Shown in pieces: positions 34,303-45,715 of a stretch of 64,000 bases of DNA. The number at the start of each line of letters is the position of its first letter. Position 1 is the first letter of the stretch. The notes under the pieces are model-generated. The model had not been told where the DNA came from. It saw only the letters and a program-made list of their open reading frames with translations, and searched no databases. Location: positions 3,906,001 through 3,970,000 of the forward strand of contig NC_049561.1 of assembly GCF_013368755.1 (NCBI RefSeq), written 5' to 3'. The DNA is from Talaromyces rugulosus. Lineage: Eukaryota > Ascomycota > Eurotiomycetes > Eurotiales > Trichocomaceae. The translations under genes and the position numbers were made by a program.

Positions 34303-35622
34303 CTATGTAGGCAGTTCTATACGTGTCCCCGTACCGGAACTTCCGTCTTCGTGCTGGTTCAGCCCCTTTTCTAGTGCCACTCGAACACTACTCATGGGCG
34401 AAACACACCCAATATTGTGAAGCCCTGCGAACAAAATCCCGCAAACCTTGCCATCCCCGTCGATCACTAGGGATCCCGAATCTCCTTCAACCATGACTTT
34501 TAGATCAGTGGTTGACATTTTGTTGAATGGCAAAATACATTTGGTTTTGTAATATGTATCCTCGTATCCATCAAAAACCTGCATAGACGCGCCGTTGCAA
34601 GTGCCGGAAGTAATGCCGGACATGAATCCGGCCTTGAAGTACCACCGTCCGCCGACAAGATTTCCAAGGCCGGTTACTTGCCCCGGCCGCCTAGCTCGCG
34701 CACTCCGATCATATGGGAGGACATGTTTAATGTCGTCGATGATAGGAACTTCGTTAGGAAGGAAATAATCCACCGAAGAACCTTGCAGTTCGACGAACGC
34801 ACAGTCCACAAGGAATCCGTCTTGATCGGCTGCCTTCTGCTTGGCGAGGACTTTTCCAAGTTTTGCGCAATACACTGAGTCCGGAAAGTCTTTCGTATCC
34901 TCCTCGCTCTCCTCACGCTGAATTTTCAAGTTCTCTATCGATGGATACGTCATGAAAGCCTTGTTGTCGCCGGCTGATTTGTCTGTTACAACGTGGCAAC
35001 ACGTCAGAAACCCTTGGTAGACCTGTTTACCCACGAGTCGCACATAGCCTCCTAACGTGCCAGTAGCAAAAGACTCCCGATCTCCGTTGACATCTTTATC
35101 TATGCCAATGGACGACCCCATCTTAGGCCTTCCTCTCGCAGCCAGGGTCAGAGGCATCCCGGGGTGTTTTTGGGGCGGCGGAGTCATCAGTCCAGTCTTC
35201 AATATCACGAGAGGGACGTTCATAATTTCCCTTATGTCCCAGTCCAGCTTACGCCAGTCGACGCCTTCGTCTTTACACCTGAGGCAAATAACGATGGCCG
35301 GAGAAGGCCGCGGTTTGGTCTTTTTCTTAGGGCGCGATCTAGCCTTTTTCTTTTTTGAATGGCGCCGTTTGGTCTTTTTCTTTTTCGAACGACGCAATTC
35401 GGCCAGGAAAAGGCCCATGGAGATCAAAGGGCGACATCGCTGAAAACATGGTTGTCCTAGCTGTGATAAGACAAGTCGCACCAGGTCGTCCTGGTTTCTC
35501 TCGTACACGTCGATAACAGGATAACCAGCCGGGATCGAGAAGACGTGGCGGACTTATTCTGGATATTTTTTCGTATCATGGTTCTTTTTGTGATGTTTTG
35601 TGACCTTAGCGTTGGTGGCCAT
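34303..35622 (-). CDS. Trypsin-like serine protease with intact triad and an in-frame TAA near the N terminus
   Basis: The frame continues from ATG 35622 (strong context, ccATGGCC; MATNAKVTKHHKKNHDTKKYPE) but meets TAA at 35556-35554 and then stays open for 416 codons to 34303. The sequence after the stop (IPAGYPVIDVYERNQDDLVRLV) still aligns with the paralogue at 32393, so the break lies in once-coding DNA. The first in-frame ATG after the stop is 35418. The domain has the chymotrypsin-fold triad: LTCCHVV (His), DCAFVEL (Asp) and VEGDSGSLVID (Ser, codon 34479-34477). A Lys/Arg-rich insert (about 35397-35304) with two SKKKK blocks resembles nuclear-localisation or nucleic-acid-binding tails. 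No signal peptide is seen, so it is probably intracellular. Translation may start internally, or the gene is decaying. Confidence 0.72.
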
Positions 35623-36464
35623 GGTCGTCGTGGGTTTGGTACGCAAAAATCAAAATTTCAATGTGTTCTGGTACCCAGGGAGGAGAATGGGAAGTATACG
35701 GAAAAGAGGACGAACATGAACGGCCAGTCCTTTTTGTATTTCGTGATTGCTTGCTTCACTTGGCTTGCAGACATGTCGGAGCTGTCCGTAAGCTGATATA
35801 TCATATTGGAGTATTCGTTGTTGTTTGTCACCCCGGTCCTGTTCTACATATTGCTTCTTTCGGGGTTCTCATTCTGTAAATTCCGGCCGATCAGAAGGGC
35901 CATTTCTTGTCCTTCTACTATCCACGTAGTTACCGCTGCAGCTATGTCAAGGATCATGTTTTAGCAAAAAGAACTGCCTGCTACTAGTAGAATTTCCCTG
36001 TAAGTATCCCCACCGCCTCATCGTTTTCTGACGCTGAAGATCATGTGAAGAACAGCCACTGCTTGTTACACCCAAAGAAAACCCTTCCAGCAAACGGGTA
36101 CTTCTTTCATCAAGGCTGTGTTTCTCGTCAGTGGTCAATCTTCAGGGTTGGGCCTTAATGGCTAGAAGCCAATTCGGCGTCTCTGATTGCAGATCCGTGC
36201 AAACAAAAAGCTCTATACTGCGTCATCCGGACAGCAATCGCAATGGCACCGATTTCGCGCTAAGGCCAAATTAAGAAATTCTGCACACCTCTTGTCGTAC
36301 AGCCTACTCTTATTCAGGCAGCAATCATGCAGTATCCCGGTCGTTCCAGGCCCGGTTTGCAAGAAGTGAGGCTCAAGCTGCAATTTCCATCACTTTCCAG
36401 TGCTTTCTATGCCTATGTTCTGGCCTTGTGCTAAAGTGACTAGATGACATTGCATGAATTTATC

Positions 36465-36530
36465 TTTTTTCTGTTTTTCTCTTTTTTCCTTCTTTCCTTT
36501 TTTCTGCTCTCTCCCTCTCTCTCTCAGAGC
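36465..36530. repeat. Pyrimidine-rich low-complexity tract / CT microsatellite
   Basis: Runs of T and C (ttttctcttttttcc...) merging into ctctccctctctctctc. Simple sequence; no function inferred. Confidence 0.7.
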
Positions 36531-36611
36531 ATAGTCATACTAGCATTTTACTGTGGCGCATAAACGCCAAAGTACGAGTGGAGCGACGCCCCCCCCTTTT
36601 TTTATAAAAGA

Positions 36612-36646
36612 CCCACAGAACGAGTCACGGTGACTCGTTCTGTGGG
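36612..36646. repeat. Perfect 17-bp inverted repeat with 1-nt loop
   Basis: CCCACAGAACGAGTCAC (36612-36628), G, GTGACTCGTTCTGTGGG (36630-36646). It would form a near-perfect cruciform or RNA hairpin. It follows a poly-C/poly-T stretch (36588-36604). It may be the tip-to-tip remnant of a foldback element or a hairpin RNA source; neither is proven. Confidence 0.85.
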
Positions 36647-37470
36647 GTGGCATAATAGCACTGAGGTACTAACAATGCAACACAATACGAGATTGTCTTT
36701 TCATTTTCTCCTAGCCCAGGCTACATCTGCAAATAATAGACTTCCTGTTTTCCCGCTGTGGCTTCAGCCCTAAGCCGGAAAAAGAAAATTTCCAATTTTT
36801 AATGGTTGCAAATAAGCTTTAGACTTTACAAACCGCAAGGGAGCTAACCAAAAATATAGACTTTAAAATTTTCAGCATTAATCTGGTTAGAGTGGTCGGT
36901 CGGCAGTAACGCTTGTCGACAATTAGCGCAGCCCAACTCAACTCAGTCGAGCTTGTCAGGAAGTACGTAGGTGCGGGTTAGCGCATATTAAATTAGACAG
37001 GAGACCTCGTGCTTGTGCCACGATGTTCCTGCGCAAACATTGACCCACAACTTGTCCTTATCGCTAGTGCATGAGGCTATTCCAGTCCTGGGCCACCGTT
37101 TCGGCCTAGCTCAACTCAACCTCAGCCACCGACTTCCTTTATTTGCAAGCCTTGCTTGTAATAGTAGAGTTTCGCTCAATGATGAACGAGTAAGAAAATC
37201 TGTAGCTCACTCGTTAGAATGCCCAATGGCGGCAAAGGTATATTATTGACTTGCACTGTACTACTTCAATATCGCTAATAGTATTGCTTTCTAAGTAATA
37301 CGCCATTTGATATCAAAGAATAACTCAAAATTAAGGAATAGATAGAAGCTAGTAGCTAGATAATGCTAACGTCTGATGTAACCACAACCACAAATTGATC
37401 AATAATATTTTGCAAAAAATAAGTAAATAAATAAATGAAATAAACGACCGAAGAAAAAAAGCCTTTAACA

Positions 37471-38594
37471 TCAAACACTCTGTAGGCTGGAGTCGACATG
37501 GATAAAGTCCGCCAAGAGATCTCCATAGAGTCGTTCGGGAAAGCGTTTGTTAGTTTGTTCTTTCCAAAATGGAGGTCCACTGTAATAAGGTACGCATGAT
37601 TAGTATTAGATTAATGTTGAAACGACCAGATTCCAATCTCATGAACTCACGCATTGACCAAATTGCTCGCCAGAAACTTCCCATGGGTTTCTTGTCCAGA
37701 GACCACAGATGCATAGATAATAGTGCGACTACCTTCCTCAACAGTTCGGGCAGCAAACTTTCTGTAAACATACATTACGCCTCGTATTAACGCTGGAGCA
37801 TGTCGATCGAACTCTGTGGCCACAAGCCCAGGGCAAAAGTTGTTGATAATGACGTCCGTGTCAGGGACCAATGTAGCCAAGTGACGGACAAAAGCGTTCA
37901 TGACTAGCTTACTGTCACCGTACCTATTAATCGATTTGTACAGCTTCTTGTCATCCAAGTGTTCTAATATGTTCTCGTCGGCCGATAGAGGAACACTTGA
38001 AAACCCGTGCATTTTTTGCATTTCCGAACCAACGAAGCTTACCCGAGAAGGGGTGTTGCGATTTAGTGCTGTTTTTCGGAGTAGAGGGAGGAGCTTAAGC
38101 ACGATGAAGAAATGGGTGTAGCAGTTGACTGTGAATATCGTTAGCTTCTTCCAGAAAAGAGGCAGCTTTCGCCTTGCTCAGGGGTACGTAGAGGCTAACA
38201 TACCTTGCATGATCCTCTCATGGCCAGCCTTACTCAACTCATAATTCATAATGCTCATGCCTGCATTACATACAAGGACATCCAAATTCGGTACCTCTCT
38301 TTCAACTCGCTTACAGAATTCCAACCCTGATTGGTAGTCGTCGAGGTCCAAGTGAAATAATTCGATTGTTGCATCGGGGTTTGACTTCAGGACTTCCGGG
38401 TCGCGACGAAGTGCATCAACAGCTTCATAACCTTTGCGATCATCCCGTGCGGTAATGATTACCCTCGCAGCGTTCAGAGTCAGAAATTGGCGAGCAGCTT
38501 CACGGCCCATACCAGAGTTTGCTCCCGTGACTATGACCGTCTTGCCCTTAAGGCTTGTTGCTGTCGGGGTGGGGGGTATACGTGGTTGTCCCAT
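37471..38594 (-). CDS. Short-chain dehydrogenase/reductase (retinol dehydrogenase-like)
   Basis: Three exons (38594-38204, 38128-37651, 37579-37471), 325 aa. TVIVTGANSGMGREAARQF gives the cofactor motif TGxxxGxG, LDLDDY the adenine-side Asp, LVCNAGM the NAG motif and YGDSK the catalytic Tyr-x-x-x-Lys. The last exon was found by splicing AGP to the donor at 37650, with stop at 37471; without it the frame runs into intron sequence. The gene is divergent from the Zn2Cys6 regulator at 39011, and an epoxide hydrolase follows that regulator, which suggests a small co-regulated module. Substrate unknown. Confidence 0.88.
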
Positions 38595-39010
38595 AGTGTA
38601 TATGTGACTTGAAGGAAAGATACACCTACCAGTTGTGCGCAGGAAAAACGATCAAACAAACTGAATTAATAAGACAAAAGTCCAATACTCCTGTCGCATC
38701 TTGCAATGCTATTTATACTACTTTTCACACGCTAAAAGGCCATTTTGATTTCTCAGCAGTATAGATGCGATATGCTCGCTATGGACCTGAGTGGGTACCT
38801 GCCCGGCTTTTAGAGTTTTAGCGTCTGGGGCCCAGTGGGGTCTTGGTACATCCGAGCCAGTTGTAATCGTTACCAGTAAAAAAGTGACAGGGGTCGGACG
38901 CGCTAAAATAGCAGGGGTCGGCAACGGGCTTCATTGGTCCGGGCAAACAGCCGCTTCTCTGACCTCGCTCTATCCCATTAATGATTATTTTATCCTCTTG
39001 ATCATTAATA
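38595..39010. promoter_or_regulatory. Divergent promoter, SDR / Zn2Cys6 regulator, with CAGGGGTCGG direct repeat
   Basis: 416 bp between start codons. Two copies of CAGGGGTCGG (38888-38897 and 38912-38921) are spaced 24 bp start to start, each containing a CGG triplet typical of Zn2Cys6 half-sites. This makes them candidates for binding by the adjacent regulator (inference). Confidence 0.5.
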
Positions 39011-40925
39011 ATGGCCGTTGGAGACCCCCGTTCCATTGCGACAGGGTCGCTAGCGCCAGTAGTATGCACTTCATGCAAATCGCGCAAGCAAAAATGTGAC
39101 AAATCATTGCCGAGTTGCTCCCGTTGCAAAAGGTAAGTGGCATCTCGCTTATCACATTTTGTATCACCTACTATGCATATTTACACGATACAATGATAGG
39201 CTTCTGTTGAAATGCGACTATCCTGCGCCAGCCTTGTCAAGACAGCCACCGAACGAGCTCAATAGAGACTCCAACGGCGGATCACTCGCGTCACCTAACA
39301 AACCCGAAGCTAGTCGTGAGCAAGTGCTAAAACAAGACTTTGACATTCTGCAACACGAAAGCTTCCCTGATTTGGCTCGGATGAACGAAATTTTCATCAA
39401 GCACAAAGGACAGCTCGTCGATCTGGCAGATGTCTTTCTTTCCTCTTGTCAGAGATGGGTACATATCGTCCACCCCGACATGTTTCGAGAACGCTGCAAC
39501 ACGATACGGTTTGAAATTTCTCATGACTATTTTGCCCTACTTGTCAGTATGGGAATGGTATCCCGGCCGTTCTTGGACGGAAGCGCTCCTGACGCGTTGC
39601 GGCTGACCATGTATGCGACGGTGAAGAAGCTTTTTTGGGAGATGGTGCCTCTTGCACAGCCTACGCTCTGTCTTGTCCAAGCAGGTCTGCTGCTTTCTGT
39701 GTATGAATATGGACAAGGCCTGTTGAACGCATCTTATATTACAATATCCGCCTGTGTGGGTATGGCACAAATCCTCGGACTCTGCGCCGTGCAGCCTCCG
39801 CCGCTTCCGCAACTGGGGACGTTGAAACCCCAGGATGAGGGGCTACAGACATGGTGGGGGATTATGATTCATGAAAGGTTTGCATTTTTCTCCGATGAAA
39901 TTAGAAGCAATCTAACAACCATGTGCGCTCTCATAGAATGATTAGTTTGAAAAGCGGCATATATATCAAACCTCTGGCGTTTTACAGTCCCGACTCGATG
40001 GAGAACGAATCACTGGAAGAGAAGCTCCGGTCTATTATACCTCAAATTAACATCGACAGTCACTACCCTTGTTTTTATCTTCAGGCAAGGGCTGCGATCT
40101 GGCTTGATCGCGTTTTGGACGTGATACGAAGTCCCGGCACGGCAACTCCAGAAGGGCGCATTCGTCTTCAAAATTTGGATCGAGGGTTGCTTATATTCTT
40201 GAGACTTTTGGTCCAGCTGGGGATGGGTACTTGTTGTGAGGCTATTGCTATTGGGTTGAAGTAAGTTTGATTTTATTTATAGTTCATTGTGTCTTCGTAC
40301 CAATACCCCAGACTGCCGTCCCTCCCACCCACCTAATTCGGGTATCCCCCGCAGGCTCTGTCAATTGGAAGCAACATTGAAACTTTTAATATAGCTACTT
40401 ACGATTTTAAAATTCCAGTGCTTTTTTTCATCTTCACAGATGGCGATTCAACTCGAACGACTCTTTCATTTCCACCAAACAAGACAAAATTGAATCGTCT
40501 CAGGCTATTGAAACAATACTCAATGTTTTGACAGATATCTCCACTGATGAAGTCGCTAAGAAAAAGGGCGGCAGTAACGAATGGATGCTGGGTGAAATAT
40601 TTCCGTACACGGTAGATACAATTTACCAACTCGTCCTTGAGATGCGAGAGCGCAAGCGGCTTGCATATCAAACCATTGTTGACCCCATAACGGATGCTCG
40701 GAACGCATCCCCTGCCTTCGAAACGCAAGTGAATATGTTGAGATACATCTTGGAGAAGCAGACCATGCGATGGCAAATTTCTCGTGCGTATAACCTCTTT
40801 CCCTCGTGTTTTAGCCTGATATCATTCTTTGCTGTTTCCTGGGTACTCTTTGCCTCCCGATGATTTTGCTAACCTGATCATAAACAGATGAATTCCTAGA
40901 ATCTTTAGATTCTATTCCAAGTTAG
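39011..40925 (+). CDS. Zn2Cys6 transcription factor with fungal_trans domain
   Basis: Five exons (39011-39132, 39200-39877, 39937-40260, 40440-40783, 40888-40925), 501 aa. The zinc cluster starts at Cys19 (CTSCKSRKQKC, then C, SRC, and LLLKC; CX2CX6CX6CX2CX6C) and is split by intron 1 between SRCKR and LLLKC, a common place. The middle region (DVFLSSCQRWVHIVHPDMF ... WWGIMIHERMI) fits the fungal-specific transcription factor domain. Intron 2 has a weak donor (GTTTGC) but the joint restores the conserved WWGI...ER run. Intron 3 is long (179 nt) and an upstream acceptor at 40418 would also be in frame. Likely regulator of the adjacent SDR and perhaps of the epoxide hydrolase. Confidence 0.87.
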
Positions 40926-41198
40926 AAGTTAGCGAATATTTTCAACCAAGTATCATTTTCTATGACAAGACGTTTCATCATCCCATCCCCTTCTATCAAT
41001 TTATCAAACTAGGTCACTGCATTATTCTAATATAGAATTTATACATATGTAGACTTGGTTTTCAGTTTTCATAACAGAGTTTATCTGAAGAAAAGGTTCA
41101 AGGGGGTAACTTTCATTCAAGCATCCGGTTCAGTCAAGTCGCAAACTATTGCTGGGCTATGTATATTCACTATGCCACGATTTCCTTGAAGGTCAGTT

Positions 41199-42484
41199 TC
41201 AGTCTACCCAAACGCTCCGATAAAATGTCACTAAATCTGCAACTAGTTCTTCTGGTCTTTCATGCATTGCAAAATGTCCACCAGCGGGGTGCTCTTTCCA
41301 GAATTTGACATTGGCAACTTTCTCCGCCCAGCTCCTAGGCAAGATACCCAACTCGTTAGGAAATGCGCTGAACCCACATGGCATTTCGAGATAGTTGTCT
41401 GCCCAACTTCCCTGGATCATCATTGCGGGAGGATTATTCTCCATATACATGACGAAGCCTGTAGTTGGGCCTGGCCAGTAATGCATCAGTGTCCAGGTGA
41501 TGAGCTCCGTTGGTGTCCAGGGGTAATTGTCGGACCACAAGCGAAGCTTGTCCCAAATCCATACGAGCAGACCAACGGGGCTGTCATGCATGGAATAGCC
41601 TAGTGTTTGTGGCCGAGCCCCTTGAATGGCGCCGTAGTCGAGGTTGGTTTTCAGAAACCAATTGTGAAAACGGTCAAGAGAGTGTTTCTCGTATTCAGTA
41701 TACTCGGGTTCCCTGCCGTCAGGAAAGGCCGGCTTATATGTTTTGAACTATTATCGTGAGTGAGTACTATCAACTTTCAGGTACGTTTTTCACGGGCTCT
41801 GAGGAAATACCATGTTCAAGTGCAATGCCCGTATGTTCTGCGGATACATCAGGGCGATGGCCCTAACCACCCAACTACCCCAATCACCTCCTTGGACGAC
41901 ATAATTTTCGTATCCCAGCTTACACATGAGATTATGAAAAGTCTCGGCATGTTTCCTGAGATCAAATCCTCTCTTCTTGGTATACTCCGAGAACCCGTAG
42001 CCGGGTAGCGACGGCGCGACCACATCAAACCCCGCATCGGTCAGCGGCCCAAGTCCTTTTTCGATCTCGAGAAAAGAGCCCGGCCAGCCATGTACAAATA
42101 GTAGTGGGATACCGCTCTTGCTATTCCCTCTCGCTGTCGATCGTTTGTATACAAAATGTACGTCCAAGGGACCAAAGCCATCCGACACCGGGACTTTGGT
42201 AGTGAACTGTGGGAGAGCCGCGTTTATTCGCGCCTCTTCGTCTCGCCATGAGTACTTTGTCTGCCAAAAGCGAACGACTTCTGATACTTGATTCGTCGTC
42301 AAGCCGTTTTCTTCGTTCCATGCAAAATCATGCTGAGGAAGCCTAGCAAGCTTGAGCTTTGCTGCAAGCAGGTCCACTTCGGATGAAGCTATATTAATCT
42401 GCTCAACGAGTTAGAGAATCGGATGTTGTATACTGCTTGGATGTTGTTAATAAAACATACTTTGAACGGGGTAATGTCAGCCAT
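41199..42484 (-). CDS. Epoxide hydrolase (EHN-type alpha/beta hydrolase)
   Basis: Three exons (42484-42461, 42398-41811, 41747-41199), 386 aa. The tiny first exon encodes MADITPFK. The epoxide hydrolase N-terminal region is followed by FVHGWPGSF (oxyanion HGWP), GGDWGSW (nucleophile Asp near 180) and AGGHFA (catalytic His near 363). The donor ATG|GTATTT at 41810 was preferred because it keeps phase into FKTYKPAFPDG; the apparent GTGAAA donor downstream does not. This enzyme class opens epoxides to diols through a covalent Asp-ester. Its proximity to an SDR and regulator suggests a detoxification or small-molecule pathway. No signal peptide, so cytosolic. Confidence 0.92.
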
Positions 42485-42878
42485 GGTATCCAGGTATGTC
42501 ACTTTACTTCAAATAATATCGCCAGCGTGTGTAAGAATCACAGTGCTTGAGTTGCAAGTTGACGATCCTACGAAGTGAGGCCGATCTGTGATACACAACG
42601 CTAGTCCCAACATGGAATACCGAGGCTGACTGGCTCTGTGATGTTATGATATACGTAATCGATATTACAAATCATCCCTTTATCCAATGATCATCTTCGA
42701 TGTATAAAAAATAGTTTCACTTGAGCATCATTTGTGAACAATATGCTCGACTAATAAGATATTTCGCTACTACATGTCAGGATTATATTCTTGAACGTAA
42801 AGTTCCATATATTTCATACCAGTGTAAAATAAAGCCGACAAGAATACAAATTCACCGCTGTCGGATAACATTTAAACA
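42485..42878. other. Intergenic region
   Basis: 394 bp, AT-rich, containing the epoxide hydrolase promoter and the 3' UTR of the next minus-strand gene. No feature recognised. Confidence 0.4.
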
Positions 42879-44312
42879 CTATTCATGCTCCTCTTGTCCT
42901 TGCGTTCTCTTGGTTTGTCTTCTGCTAAGCTCATTCAGGTCTGCTTTAGCAAACGGGGGCATGGGAATGTAAGTTTTTGAAGAGAACTGGTTTTCACTAG
43001 GTGCAGCGGAATCCGATCCACTTTCACTGCCTCGTACATAGCTTGGAGCACGGCTCAGGTAATACATTTCTCGCGAATTATCCTCATATTCATGATATAC
43101 TGGATAGTTTTGGCCGATTTCCTCACATCCAGCCTGACTTGTGCTCGTTCGGCGGTTTTGGGATCTGGCCCCTGTTCTCAATACTAGGGCATTTGGCTGG
43201 ATTTCGAATTCTTCGTGTATATTTGCGTCACCGGAGTTGGAGTTATGTTCCTGGCCCATATGGCGACTCCTCAATATCAATGCGCGAGAGTTGGAGATAC
43301 TTCTGGAAGTCTCTGAGTCGGGACTCGAATTAACTGAAGGATGGGCATGCACAGGCCGCCGGAAGTCTCCCACAAGTCTTTCATTATTTTTTGGATTCCG
43401 TGAATTTGGATGACGGTTGGAGACATTTGATCGAATGGGTGTAATCGAGTGCCTCTGATCTCTGCGCTGTCCATGAGATGATGATTCCCGCTGCTGACGT
43501 GACGATGTAGAGACCGGCGAAGAGAGCGACGAAGCACTTTGTAACTTTCTCGCCTCCGAAATAGGCTCACGTTTTACTTCTTGTATTATATCGATTATTT
43601 GCGATAGTTTCTTTACACAAGATCGATGATAATCTTCATTTTGGTCATGCTGCCGTTCCAGCGTTTGCTTTGTTTTCTCCAAAGTGCGCTCATAGCGTCG
43701 AATCTCTTGCCGCAGCATTTTTCTTACAATACGGTTGTTAGTATAACATCTAAAAACACAAAGGTCAATCACCGCAATGAAGGGTACTAAATCTCACATG
43801 GTTGATGAAAGCGATTTTCTTTCAGTCTGGCTCAATGAAGAGTCGAAGCGTATTTTTGAAACATTTTTGTCCAGCAGTAAGATGGTTCCTAGCAACTGAA
43901 GGCTCGATTTGACGCTCCCAAGGGTTACTATCGGAACTTGGATCTCCTGCCTGTAAATATTCCATCTAATTATGGCCAATAATTTTTCCATTGGATTTGA
44001 ACTGGCACTCTTCTGCAACGGCTCGAGTCGCTTGAGCAACCTTTCGATCCTACTGTAAGCATCGGTTGATTGTTCCACAATGATTTGGTCGATTCCGCTT
44101 TGGCGGGCCTTTTCTTTAGCTTGGCCCTCAATTTCCTTGGTGCTTTCATTGAACATCAGTGCGAGATAGCGGCAAGCATTGACTTCTTTCCTCAGCATAT
44201 CGATATCTGCTCCGGCATACCGTACGTTGCGGTGGAACCTGTACAGGCTTTTGGCGTATTTTCCTAATTGAATAGGCAAGCTCTCAAGGCCCCCAGTGAT
44301 AAATAACACCAT
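42879..44312 (-). CDS. Helical protein resembling N-terminal domains of fungal STAND proteins
   Basis: Two exons (44312-43798, 43749-42879), 461 aa. The first ~180 residues are predicted all-helical, with a hydrophobic start (VLFITGGLESLPIQLGKYAKSL) and a heptad-like run (DIDMLRKEVNACRYLALMF). This pattern resembles the SesA/helo-like or fungal N-terminal STAND domain family; that is a resemblance by eye only. Residues ~185-235 form a probable coiled coil (RYERTLEKTKQTLERQHDQN). The remaining ~220 residues are Ser/Arg/Asn-rich and disordered. No NACHT/NB-ARC domain follows, so if related to NLR proteins it is a stand-alone N-terminal module. Function unknown. Confidence 0.6.
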
Positions 44313-45715
44313 GGCAGCAAATTTTTGTGTTTTAGTTATGAAAAGAGATGCAATGAAATTATGGAGCCTATTGGGGCTGTCAAGTTTTATACATCACTTT
44401 TGTTCCATCTTCGGGGATGGGCTTAGGTTTATTTCAAGCTGTCCTTGTAAACAAGTACGCTAAAAGTGGCCATGTGCTTCATACTCCTCATTCCATCTAC
44501 TTCCATCGCACTGACAGCGTTATGTGCATTACTAGTGGACTGCCCTAATAGGAAATCCGGAACAAGGCTGAGAATGACCGAGTAGATCTAGCCCATTCCA
44601 CGTACGAGAAATCTATATTCTATAGATGTTACATTATTTAAAAGCGGTCTAAATTGCAGCTGGTTGTTATCTGTCTGTCACAATGCCACATTCGATCATT
44701 CATTTGATTTTCCTGGGAACTGACAATGATGCCATTTAAAAATTGCTACGGCGAGGCTGAGAGCAACCATGCGGGGTCTACAGCACGCAGCCAAGCCATC
44801 TATCATTCCCATGATGCGGGAAATTCCAACACAGGGCCGTAAAAACTGCACGAGTACCCGACGTGTCTCATTTATCCGCATATGTACTGGCTACTCACCA
44901 AAGGCCAGCTACGCTAGGCACTAATGTACATTTTGTTGGCCTTTTCACAGCATTTATTCGTTCTTGGGTTTGAACTGCTCGTTTTGATGGGATAGCTCTG
45001 AGCTTTCGAGCCTCTATTTTACTCTATTAGCTAATAGGTGACAATCAGTAGACCTTCATTGTGGCTATTCAGGTATATTGATAAACTCCAAAGGTCCACA
45101 AGGGTGGCGATAGAGCAACATTGCTACAGCGACTATGTCTAATCATGGCCGGAAATTCATTTTTTTAACAGTATGCAGATTTTAGTCCCAATTAAATCAC
45201 TGAAGATGAACGAATGCATGAGTCACGGATCAGGCTGCTCATCGATATTGCTTTTGACACTTGTCACATGGCAGCTATTCATGCAACCTTTGTCTATCAA
45301 ACAGCACACACATTACAATCTTTGGTCTACCAATGACAGATATTAGTACATTAATTATTTCGGCTGAAAAATTGCCCAGTTAAAAGAGTGTTTGGCCAAC
45401 CTCGGACGCCTCCTCCTTACCCCGCAGGTCTCTGGGACCAGTAACAGCAATCAATGTATACATCGGCGTCAACTTTGAATTTAATTTTTCGTGGAAGCTA
45501 TTTCGGTTCGGCAATATTAGAGTAATCCGCTTTTAGTTAGTTTACAAATTTTGTAGTTCGCATTGGGAATTAATTGGTAGGCTCAGAAGGATTCGTCCAA
45601 ACCTCGGTTTGCTATATCGATTCCCCGCCCGGCTGCTATCCGAAGCACAGGGTTAAGTAAATGTTGATATCCAACAAGATCAATTTTTGCAATGGTTTCA
45701 TGAGCCCAATGTTTA
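44313..45715. other. Intergenic region
   Basis: About 1.4 kb of AT-rich DNA upstream of the helical-protein and cytochrome b5 genes. No gene, RNA or repeat recognised. Confidence 0.45.

Larger units (their letters stand above)
35623..37470. other. Long intergenic region with simple repeat and hairpin
   Basis: About 1.85 kb upstream of the protease gene. It contains a pyrimidine-rich tract (36465-36530, ending in CT repeats), a small hairpin TGGCG/CGCCA (36553-36568) and a strong perfect inverted repeat (36612-36646). Short frames have no domain. From 36780 the DNA is AT-rich. Confidence 0.5.

Noticed and set aside
41790..41810. GTGAAA donor after FPQSP in the epoxide hydrolase
   Set aside because: Gives the wrong phase for the conserved next exon; ATG|GTATTT at 41810 keeps frame and family sequence.
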